From contig JAUQPD010000034.1 of NCBI GenBank assembly GCA_030550555.1, positions 1-41,728 on the forward strand: DNA of 41,728 bases, written 5' to 3'. The stretch is from Thermodesulfobacteriota bacterium. Its GTDB lineage: Bacteria > Desulfobacterota > Thermodesulfobacteria > Thermodesulfobacteriales > Thermodesulfobacteriaceae. Below the pieces are notes generated by a model that was given only the letters and a program-made list of their open reading frames with translations, was not told the origin of the DNA and did not search any database. A program made the translations under genes and the position numbers. Of this stretch, positions 8,184-15,419 are shown piece by piece (within the stretch, counting starts at the first letter, position 1; every line of letters begins with the position of its first letter).

Positions 8184-11076
8184 TTACTGTATAGAAAATA
8201 TTCCCCTTAATAAGGTTTCTGCATCGAGATACTACATTGTTTTTCCAACAAAAAGGGCATCTCTTTTTTTCAAATTTTATCTCAGAGAAAAACTTAACAG
8301 ACAGTCTTTTATCATACCAAAAGTACTCTCCTGGGAAGAATTTCTCCTTGAGGTCTACGTGTATTCCTCTAAAGTTCCTTATAGACTTCTTCCCGATGAG
8401 GCAAAGTTCATCATTTTTCTTCCGATTATGAATCAGCTTGGCATCTCTTGGAGCGAGCCCGAAAAACTCCTCTTTTGGAGTGCTAAGTTTGTAGAAGTAT
8501 TTGAAGAGCTTGAAAAGGAAGGAATTAGACCAAAAAATCTTTATTACCCACCTGAACATCTCCCTATCCAGGCAAAGTCTTTTTTTGAAAAAATAGATGA
8601 GGCCTATGCCCTATTTACAAAGCTCCGCACCCACAAGAAAATTCTGTTTCCCTCAGATCTCCCAACAAGAATCTTAGAAGATCACGCTCATCTTGACTCC
8701 TTCATCTCTTCAATAAAGGGTCTAATCTTTGCAGGATTTGTGGCTCTTCGCAAAGCAGAATCAGAAGTTATCAAACTTATTATCTCAAGATTAAAACTTA
8801 AAGCTGAAACTATTGAACCTCTTTTTTTCTTTGAAGACGACTATCCACCTCACAGACTAATAGAAAAAACCGTAAAAGATCTTGGTTGTGAGCTTATCCC
8901 CTTAGATGTAAAATATCTTGAAAAACTAAACGATGAATCCTCTATAGAAGTATTCGCCTTTCCTGATCCAGAATCAGAAACAGTTTATCTTCGAGACTGT
9001 TTATCTGAAACTCAACCCCAGAGACCTGATGAATTTGCAGTTATTCTACCAGACCCAACTATGATCCAGGCAGTCCTTCCCAAAATTCAAGACTTTCCTC
9101 TTGAAGTCAACATAACTCTTCCCTACAAGGCCAAGTTTTTACCAATAAACCAATTATTACAACAAATTCTATGCATCCAAAGAGAAAGAGAAGAAAATAG
9201 GTATCCCCTCTCCTCGATATCTAAAGTCATCTCAAATCCTCTGTTAAGGCTTCTCTTCCCTGATCAATATGGTAATCTCTCAAGAATTCGAGAAGTCCTG
9301 GAAAACGAAATCAAAAATCCAGAAAGAACAAGAATTTCAATAGAGGAGCTCAAGGAGTATCTGGATCCATCTCTAAGGCCTCTATTAGATAAATTGGATG
9401 AACCTCTCTTTTCTATTTGGGAAGAAGTAGAATCACCTTTCACACTTACTAAAGCCCTTCGCAAATTTCTTGAGTTTTTAAAGCCCCTAACTGGAGGAGA
9501 AGATCTTATTTCAATCTTAAATGGTTTATATGTAGAACAAATCCTTGAGAAAATTGAGCCTATATTTGCGAACACCTCTATATGGGAGGATATAAGTCCC
9601 TTAAGTAGAAATATACTTTTAAAAATACTTGAAATTCTCCTTGCAGAACTTGAACTTCCCCTTTATGGAGATCCCCTCGCAGGACTTCAAATTCTGGGAT
9701 TTCTCGAAGCAAGATTATTGAGTTTTAAAAATATTATCGTCTTTGACGTAAATGAAGGCACCCTTCCACCAAGACCTCCAACAAATCCCTTGCTGACGGA
9801 TGAAATCAGAGTTCTCCTCAAGCTCCCTATTTACAGAAATGAAATTTGGGACTACTATTTCAAAAATCTCATCCACTCTGGAAACAAGATCACCCTTCTT
9901 TTTGTTAAGGCTGAAAAGGGGCAACTAGCAGAAGAACCCTCTAGATTTCTTCAAAAATTGGTGTGGAAATCTAAAAAAGAAAAAAGAAATCTCGAACCTA
10001 AGCCAATCTCATGGAAGATATTCTCTCCCGTAATGCGGGAGTTTATCCCTAAAACAGAAGATGATAAAAACTTAATATTTAATATGCTGAAAGATTCAAG
10101 TATCAGTAGATATTTAATAGAAACATATCTTTATTGTCCTGTACGTTTTTATTTTAAGTATATTTTACGTCTTGAAGAAAAGAATGAAAAATATGAAGAA
10201 GATAAAGAGATAGGGAATTTTTTTCATAGGTTTTTTGAGGAATTTTTAAATATAGCAAAAAATTCAGATGAAGGAAGTTTCCAAAGAATAGCCATTGAGG
10301 GATGGTGGAGAGATCTCTTCGAAAAAATATGGGAAGAACTGAAACCTGACAGATTTTTTGATCCCCTAAATGCCTATATTGTTAAGAAAATTGCCTTAAC
10401 ATCTGTTGAGAAATACTTAGCCTATCTCGTAAAATGTGAAAAAGATAGCTTTCTCGTAGAAAATAAAGTTTTAGAAACTGAAAAAGTTCTCACATATATT
10501 TTACCTATTAAAGATTCTTTTCTCTCAGACCTAAATCTATCTTTCATAAAACTTGAGGGACGTGTTGACCTTTTAGTTGAACGCAAATTTAGAAATTCGC
10601 AAATCCAAGTTATTGCCTTTGATTTAAAGACAAATCCTAATAAAAATGTTTCTACTAAAATAATCTCTAATTTGACTAGTGATGTATTAAAATTAACTGA
10701 AGAATATACAAAAGAAACACTATACTATGCAAGAAAGCTTACAGCGAGTAATCTAAAAAATTTCCAGCCTCTTTTTTACTTCTTTCTTCTCTGGCATGAT
10801 GAATCTTTTTTAAAAAACTCTAAGCATTTAAAAGTTCCAAATGCTGGATATATTACTCCAACTAATTTTGAAAAACCTGAATCTCTTATAATACCTTATT
10901 CTGGAAGGTCATTATCACCATATAAGCAAGGAGAGATTCTAATTTTAAGGTTAAAAAAATTTCTCTTATGGATAATAAAACATATGATCTTTTCTGAATC
11001 CTTTTATTTTATTGATGATAACTGTGCTTTCTGTTCCTATCAAATGCCCTGTAGATCTCTTCGAATAGGGGGATAG
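8125..11076 (+). CDS. addB: AddB-like protein with Fe-S RecB-type nuclease domain
   Basis: A 983-residue protein with the architecture of AddB, which with AddA degrades double-strand break ends before RecA loading. The N-terminal ATPase-like region starts with IVFPTKRASLFFKFYL where Walker A would be and has no GKT, as in the short AddB forms seen in Bacteroidetes-like relatives. Central segments FKNIIVFDVNEGTLP and RPPTNPLLTDEIR match the degenerate helicase repeats. The C-terminal nuclease has H701, D815 in EGRVDLL and D833/K835 in FDLKT. The Fe-S staple is complete: C671 in YLYCPVRFYF and C967, C970, C976 at the end. Translation is probably coupled to the preceding nuclease gene, and the next gene starts 5 bases after its stop. 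Its AddA partner is reduced to a nuclease domain here. Confidence 0.83.
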   Translation: MELKGYLISPSSHFLKTLVNYCIENIPLNKVSASRYYIVFPTKRASLFFKFYLREKLNRQSFIIPKVLSWEEFLLEVYVYSSKVPYRLLPDEAKFIIFLPIMNQLGISWSEPEKLLFWSAKFVEVFEELEKEGIRPKNLYYPPEHLPIQAKSFFEKIDEAYALFTKLRTHKKILFPSDLPTRILEDHAHLDSFISSIKGLIFAGFVALRKAESEVIKLIISRLKLKAETIEPLFFFEDDYPPHRLIEKTVKDLGCELIPLDVKYLEKLNDESSIEVFAFPDPESETVYLRDCLSETQPQRPDEFAVILPDPTMIQAVLPKIQDFPLEVNITLPYKAKFLPINQLLQQILCIQREREENRYPLSSISKVISNPLLRLLFPDQYGNLSRIREVLENEIKNPERTRISIEELKEYLDPSLRPLLDKLDEPLFSIWEEVESPFTLTKALRKFLEFLKPLTGGEDLISILNGLYVEQILEKIEPIFANTSIWEDISPLSRNILLKILEILLAELELPLYGDPLAGLQILGFLEARLLSFKNIIVFDVNEGTLPPRPPTNPLLTDEIRVLLKLPIYRNEIWDYYFKNLIHSGNKITLLFVKAEKGQLAEEPSRFLQKLVWKSKKEKRNLEPKPISWKIFSPVMREFIPKTEDDKNLIFNMLKDSSISRYLIETYLYCPVRFYFKYILRLEEKNEKYEEDKEIGNFFHRFFEEFLNIAKNSDEGSFQRIAIEGWWRDLFEKIWEELKPDRFFDPLNAYIVKKIALTSVEKYLAYLVKCEKDSFLVENKVLETEKVLTYILPIKDSFLSDLNLSFIKLEGRVDLLVERKFRNSQIQVIAFDLKTNPNKNVSTKIISNLTSDVLKLTEEYTKETLYYARKLTASNLKNFQPLFYFFLLWHDESFLKNSKHLKVPNAGYITPTNFEKPESLIIPYSGRSLSPYKQGEILILRLKKFLLWIIKHMIFSESFYFIDDNCAFCSYQMPCRSLRIGG

Positions 11077-11081
11077 TATCC

Positions 11082-12311
11082 ATGACAGACAAAAGGCCTT
11101 ATAAACTCCTAATTGGTCAAGTTGAAATTTCTACAAATATCGTCAAAAATGTAGATAAAATTAAGGAAATAGTAAGAAGTTATTTGGCTGACCTTTATAT
11201 TTTTCCAGAACTAGCGCTTACCGGCTATCAGAATACTGAACACCTAAAGCAAGAACAAATCTTCACTGCAATTCAAGAAATTCAATCTTCTCTACGATCA
11301 GGGATTTTATTACTTGGATCACCTAATCCTTACTCTCTTAAAACGAACTCTTACTTACTTGTAACTAAAGAAACCACTCAGATTATCGCAGAAAAGTATT
11401 TGCTCTTTCCAGGGCTTGATGACAAATTTGGTTATCATATGGGTTTCCACAGAGATTTCATTAAGCTTTCTCATCAAACTCATCTCGGTGTTGTTCTATG
11501 TTTCGAGCTTAGAAGTCCAGAAATTATAAGGAGTTTCTGGAATAATGGCATAGTTGGTGTAGTAGTAGCTTCGCAGTGGCCTGAGATTCGTATCAATCAT
11601 TTTGAGGTGCTTTTAAAAGCTCGTGCAATAGAGAATCAGATATACACAATAGGTGTAAATGGAGTTGGAAAAATTGACAATCTTAATCTTGGAGGTAGAT
11701 CCTCTATTTACTCACCATCTGGAGAGGAAATACTAAAGCTTGGTCATGATGAAGAAATAGCGATAACTGAATTATCCTTTGAAATACCTTATTTTCCCTA
11801 TCCTCTTAGAACTCCCTTACTCGAATTTCCCAAATTGAAAACCCTCAGTGAGCTCCTGGAAGTAAGTCTTTTGAGAAGAAAGAAAGGACAGAAGATGGTT
11901 TTCACAAATGGCTGTTTTGATATTCTTCATGCTGGCCATATTGATTATCTTACGAAGGCAAGAAAACTTGGTGACTTTCTCGTTGTGGGACTCAACAGCG
12001 ACGAATCAATAAGACGCATCAAGGGGCCAACAAGGCCAGTCAATAATTTATCCTTTCGAATATCAGCCCTCTCAGGATTGGCATCTGTAGACTACATAGT
12101 TGTCTTTGAAGAAGACACCCCCGAAGAACTAATTAAAACCCTCAAGCCAGATGTCTTAGTTAAGGGCGAAGATTGGAAAGAAGAAGAGATCGCGGGTGGA
12201 GCTTTTGTTAGAAGTTATGGAGGAAAAGTGGTAAGAATTCCTTTTAGTTTTAATATTTCCACGACAAAGATAATTGAGAAGATTAGGGAATGTCAGCAAG
12301 AAAAGCTCTAA
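11082..12311 (+). CDS. Fusion: nitrilase-family amidohydrolase + heptose-1-phosphate adenylyltransferase (RfaE2)
   Basis: A 409-residue two-domain protein. Residues 1-245 are a carbon-nitrogen hydrolase of the nitrilase superfamily with the full Glu-Lys-Cys triad: E43 in FPELALTGY, K105 in AEKYLLFPG and C140 in GVVLCFELRSPE. Residues 265-409 are a nucleotidyltransferase of the RfaE2/HldE-C type, with TNGCFDILHAGH (HxGH at 283-286), VGLNSDESIRRIKG, RPVN and the closing STTKII. RfaE2 makes ADP-heptose for lipopolysaccharide core from heptose 1-phosphate and ATP. The hydrolase substrate is unknown; an omega-amidase-like role is possible. The junction near 246-264 contains no stop or frameshift. 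The RfaE1 kinase is not nearby. The 3' end overlaps flgM by 29 bases tail to tail. Confidence 0.85.
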   Translation: MTDKRPYKLLIGQVEISTNIVKNVDKIKEIVRSYLADLYIFPELALTGYQNTEHLKQEQIFTAIQEIQSSLRSGILLLGSPNPYSLKTNSYLLVTKETTQIIAEKYLLFPGLDDKFGYHMGFHRDFIKLSHQTHLGVVLCFELRSPEIIRSFWNNGIVGVVVASQWPEIRINHFEVLLKARAIENQIYTIGVNGVGKIDNLNLGGRSSIYSPSGEEILKLGHDEEIAITELSFEIPYFPYPLRTPLLEFPKLKTLSELLEVSLLRRKKGQKMVFTNGCFDILHAGHIDYLTKARKLGDFLVVGLNSDESIRRIKGPTRPVNNLSFRISALSGLASVDYIVVFEEDTPEELIKTLKPDVLVKGEDWKEEEIAGGAFVRSYGGKVVRIPFSFNISTTKIIEKIRECQQEKL

Positions 12312-12594
12312 GCATAGCTCTTGCCAGATCCTTGTTTGAAACTTGATAAGTTCCTTCTTGTATTCTCGCCTGAAGCTCCTTTATTTTGTCTTCTCTGACA
12401 TCAGGATAGTTTTCAACTCCTAATTGGGCCTCTTTCAGGATTTCCCGAATCCTAAGGCTAACTGAATCTCTTGTAGAATCTCCAGGAGATATCTCAACAT
12501 TCCTCTCATTCTCACTCCTATTAATCCTCTCTCTTACTGCCTCAGCCTTGTTCCTCAGGGTTAATATCCCATTTAAAATCTCACCTACTTTCAT
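12283..12594 (-). CDS. flgM: Anti-sigma-28 factor FlgM
   Basis: FlgM binds the flagellar sigma factor FliA and holds back late flagellar genes until the hook-basal body can export it. The 103-residue product has the typical disordered, polar N-terminal part and the conserved C-terminal sigma-binding region: REDKIKELQARIQEGTYQVS followed by KDLARAMLRAFL. Length is normal (about 90-105). The ATG has an AGAGGT ribosome site. No other flagellar gene is in the window, so its presence implies motility genes elsewhere. Two promoter candidates lie upstream, one sigma-70-like and one sigma-28-like. Confidence 0.85.
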   Translation of the reverse strand: MKVGEILNGILTLRNKAEAVRERINRSENERNVEISPGDSTRDSVSLRIREILKEAQLGVENYPDVREDKIKELQARIQEGTYQVSNKDLARAMLRAFLADIP

Positions 12595-12619
12595 GGCTAA
12601 ACCTCTTTTTTTTATATAA

Positions 12620-12646
12620 TAAACGGAAGAAACTTAAAAAACTTTA
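12620..12646 (-). promoter_or_regulatory. Candidate sigma-28 (FliA) promoter of flgM
   Basis: Read on the minus strand: TAAAGTTT (complement of 12639-12646), an 11-base spacer, then TCCGTTTA (complement of 12620-12627). The flagellar consensus is TAAAGTTT-N11-GCCGATAA, so the -35 is exact and the -10 matches 5 of 8 including the CCG core. flgM is a known FliA target in enteric bacteria. Confidence 0.55.
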
Positions 12647-12662
12647 ACTCTCCTTAACAAGT

Positions 12663-12690
12663 ATTATAAAGCTTTTGGTCTCTTTGTCAA
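12663..12690 (-). promoter_or_regulatory. Sigma-70 promoter upstream of flgM
   Basis: Minus strand TTGACA (complement of 12685-12690), 16-base spacer, TATAAT (complement of 12663-12668): both boxes match consensus exactly. Transcription would start near 12656 and give a leader of about 60 bases that contains the sigma-28-like site. Confidence 0.65.
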
Positions 12691-12719
12691 TAAAGGCTCA
12701 AATTTTTACTTTTCTCACA

Positions 12720-12747
12720 TTGCTTTTAAGATTAATTTAATTAAAAT
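12720..12747 (+). promoter_or_regulatory. Possible promoter of the rhodanese gene
   Basis: TTGCTT (12720-12725), 16-base spacer, TAAAAT (12742-12747), about 25 bases before a strong AAGGAGGTG ribosome site. The surroundings are very AT-rich, so chance resemblance is possible. Confidence 0.4.
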
Positions 12748-12778
12748 ATTTACTGAAATTTTGCAAGGAGGTGTGTCT

Positions 12779-14128
12779 ATGGCTAAAAGGAAGGTCAGTT
12801 ATCTAATCTCATTGCCTGTGATTTTTATTATGGGTTCTGCCTTTTTCAATTCATCTCCTGTTCATACTGAGACCAAAGGTGGCCCAATGCATCCCCTCTG
12901 TCAAAATTGTCATAGCCCAACTCCAAACGTAATTAGAGGACCCCTTGATTCTGTATCATTTAAAGCCCAAATAATCACAATAGATGTGGGAACTCATAAA
13001 GAAGCGATCAGGTTTGATGAAACAACGAAAGTCAAAAATATGAAGGACCTGGAAGATCTCAGAAATTTTAGAGGTCGTGGATTCATGGTATTCTACGAAA
13101 TGAGAAATGGAACAAAACATGCTCTACAAATTACTCGTTTTGATGTTCTTAAATTAATAAAACCTGAAGACAGAGTCACAAAAGAGGACCTAAAAAAGAT
13201 CATTCAAGAAAGAAAAGATGTTGTCATTTTTGATTCCAGACCACTTCCAGCCTATCAAGAAGCTCACATACCCGGTGCCAAACCTCTTCCTGCCCCTGCT
13301 TTCGATCAACTAAAGAACAACCTGCCACATGATAAGAACACTCCAATTATTTATTACTGCGTGGGCGGGTGTCTTAGCCCCACAAATTACCTTAGGACAA
13401 AAGCCCTAGGCTACAGAAACGTCAAAGTTTACTTCGGTGGCTTCCCTGACTGGAGTCAAACAGAATACAGCATTACAACTCCTCAATGGCTTAAAAGGGC
13501 AATTGATGAACAATTTTCATATGTCCTCATTGATCTTAGGCCCAGAGAAAAGGCAAAAGAAGGATATATCCCTACTGCTGTAAACATTCCTTTTTCAGAA
13601 TTAGACAAAGCCAAAGAACAATTCCCTAGACAAAGACGAGCACCAATTATTCTCTACGGTCCAAACAAAGAAGAAGCAGCAAAGAAAATTATCTCCTGGG
13701 GTTATAGAAACGTTAGAATTCTACCCATCGAATTTGAAGAATGGAAAAACCAGGGACTTCCTGTCGCTAAAGGCGAAATATCGACAAAAATTACCTATGT
13801 CCCCAAAGCAAGACCTGGCACAATCCTTCCCGAAGACTTCATTAGAATTATCAACGATCCACCAGCTAATGTGCTAATAATAGATGTCAGAAATCCCGAC
13901 GAAACCAAAGAGGGTATAGTTAAAGGGGCTAAAAATATTCCTCTCGATGAACTTGAACATCGTATTGCAGAGATACCAAAGGATAGAGATATCATCATAT
14001 ATTGCGAAACCGGTATAAGAGCAGGTATGGCTCATGACATTCTTAAAAAATATGGAATAAACTCTAGATATCTAGAAGCTAGAATTCAAATTACGAAAGA
14101 CGGCAAAGTTACAATAGAATCTGACTAA
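12779..14128 (+). CDS. Exported haem-binding protein with three rhodanese domains
   Basis: A 449-residue exported protein. Residues 1-30 are a signal peptide (basic start, hydrophobic core); C41-x2-C44-H45 is a single c-type haem motif; 55-125 is a small beta-rich region I do not recognise. Rhodanese-like repeats follow at about 132-230, 235-332 and 347-435. Repeat 1 keeps a cysteine in the active loop (C194, with C198), repeat 3 has C409 in the loop CETGIRA, while repeat 2 has Gly where the cysteine belongs (ILYGPNKEE), so it is probably structural. Rhodaneses carry sulfane sulfur as a persulfide; joined to a haem in the periplasm this suggests handling of polysulfide or thiosulfate. I chose ATG 12779, behind AAGGAGGTG, not TTG 12761. 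It faces qmoC across a shared terminator. Confidence 0.82.
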   Translation: MAKRKVSYLISLPVIFIMGSAFFNSSPVHTETKGGPMHPLCQNCHSPTPNVIRGPLDSVSFKAQIITIDVGTHKEAIRFDETTKVKNMKDLEDLRNFRGRGFMVFYEMRNGTKHALQITRFDVLKLIKPEDRVTKEDLKKIIQERKDVVIFDSRPLPAYQEAHIPGAKPLPAPAFDQLKNNLPHDKNTPIIYYCVGGCLSPTNYLRTKALGYRNVKVYFGGFPDWSQTEYSITTPQWLKRAIDEQFSYVLIDLRPREKAKEGYIPTAVNIPFSELDKAKEQFPRQRRAPIILYGPNKEEAAKKIISWGYRNVRILPIEFEEWKNQGLPVAKGEISTKITYVPKARPGTILPEDFIRIINDPPANVLIIDVRNPDETKEGIVKGAKNIPLDELEHRIAEIPKDRDIIIYCETGIRAGMAHDILKKYGINSRYLEARIQITKDGKVTIESD

Positions 14129-14131
14129 ATA

Positions 14132-14163
14132 AATAAGGGGGGGGAGAATACCCCCCTCTTATT
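14132..14163. terminator. Bidirectional rho-independent terminator
   Basis: A stem with AATAAG followed by a run of G on the left and CCCCCC-TCTTATT on the right, loop AGAATA, with one mismatch or bulge. It lies 4 bases after the rhodanese stop and about 35 bases after the qmoC stop (reading minus), so it serves both converging units. T-rich tracts are modest on the plus side; an A10 run at 14171-14180 supplies the U tract for minus-strand readthrough only before the stem. Confidence 0.7.
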
Positions 14164-14198
14164 ACTCATCAAAAAAAAAATACTTCCTAATCTCTTGC

Positions 14199-15407
14199 TT
14201 AAGAAAGATCACTTGATTTAAGTTTTCTTTGAATGTCCTTGTAGTAAAGATCAAACACCACAGCAGTAGTTCTGAAGACGAGGTGTGAAAATTTTGAATA
14301 GGGGATTGCTAAAAATAGTAAAAAAACAGTGATTAAGTGGATCATATAGATGACGCCTGTTAAATTAAATAAAAATGGGATTGATCTAAAAATAACAATA
14401 GCAAATCCTGTAATACCTACAAAAAGAATTAGCCAAAGTAGGAACCTATCAGGATATGATGTCTTTAAAGAGTTTTGAAGTTCAGCTTTATTTCTGCCGG
14501 AAATTAAGCCTATAATTCCATATAATAGAAGAATACCTCCGATATAGCCTAACCATTTGACAGGATGAGTTAGAGGATTCCATGGGGTATGCATACCAAC
14601 TATATCAGCAAGAATAAAGACAGTACCTGTGGTGATGAAGAGAATAATAAATCCAAAGACTAGCATCTTATGAGGGTTGGCTCTCCAAGAATTTGATCCA
14701 CATTTCTCAAATCTTGAGTGGTTTATGATCTCCTTAAGTGCGGGAATAAGATAGGATGAAATTATTTTCCCATAGCTATATCTGTAAGCCTGTGGGATAT
14801 TATAGTAATCAAGATAGGTCTTCCACATCTTACTTACTGCATTTGCCATGACAACAATCACAAAACCTGCGAGTGAGAGAAATACAATATCAATCATTAC
14901 AACCCTTGCAGGGAGCTTCAAGAACCCAATTTTATAGTAGATATCGCTATAGGGAAATGACTTAGCGTCAAAGAAATTAGGCACTCCTTTAAATGTTAAG
15001 GCAGTAAAAATAAATAAAATTATAAAGGAAATCAACACAAGTATAGGCAGTCCCCATGGTTGATTGTAGAAGGTGTTTAAAAACTTGAAAGGAACCAGCT
15101 CTTTTGTAACCATAAGTCTGAGGGATGCAAAAACGTCTCCTGGCCTCGCGTTTCTAGGACAATATCTCGTGCAGTCACCACATTGATGACAAAGCCATAT
15201 GCTGGGGTCTGAAAGTAATTTTTCTCTAAATCCCCATTGAGCTAGGATCATCTGCTTCCTTGGAAATGGCGCTTCATCAGGGGAGAGAGGACAGACACTT
15301 GAACAAGTTGCACATTGATAACACCTTTTTACAGTTTCTCCCCCTACTGACTGTATCTCTTTGACTGCACTGAGATCTGCATCCACCTTTAAGACTTGTT
15401 CTCCCAT
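14199..15407 (-). CDS. qmoC: Quinone-interacting oxidoreductase subunit QmoC
   Basis: QmoC is the membrane subunit that takes electrons from menaquinol and passes them to QmoAB for APS reduction. The N-terminal HdrC-like part has two four-cysteine motifs for [4Fe-4S] clusters: C29, C32, C35, C39 and C73, C76, C79, C83. From about residue 110 on there are some six hydrophobic helices resembling the cytochrome b of HdrE/NarI type, with histidines suited to haem b. Length 402 is normal for QmoC, which is a natural HdrC-HdrE fusion. It is the last gene of the block, 12 bases after qmoB, with an AAGGAGGAG ribosome site. Confidence 0.94.
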   Translation of the reverse strand: MGEQVLKVDADLSAVKEIQSVGGETVKRCYQCATCSSVCPLSPDEAPFPRKQMILAQWGFREKLLSDPSIWLCHQCGDCTRYCPRNARPGDVFASLRLMVTKELVPFKFLNTFYNQPWGLPILVLISFIILFIFTALTFKGVPNFFDAKSFPYSDIYYKIGFLKLPARVVMIDIVFLSLAGFVIVVMANAVSKMWKTYLDYYNIPQAYRYSYGKIISSYLIPALKEIINHSRFEKCGSNSWRANPHKMLVFGFIILFITTGTVFILADIVGMHTPWNPLTHPVKWLGYIGGILLLYGIIGLISGRNKAELQNSLKTSYPDRFLLWLILFVGITGFAIVIFRSIPFLFNLTGVIYMIHLITVFLLFLAIPYSKFSHLVFRTTAVVFDLYYKDIQRKLKSSDLS

Positions 15408-15419
15408 ATCCTCTCCTCC

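Noticed and set aside
8176-8559. Minus-strand open frame inside addB
   Set aside because: Shadow frame; the plus strand carries family motifs throughout.
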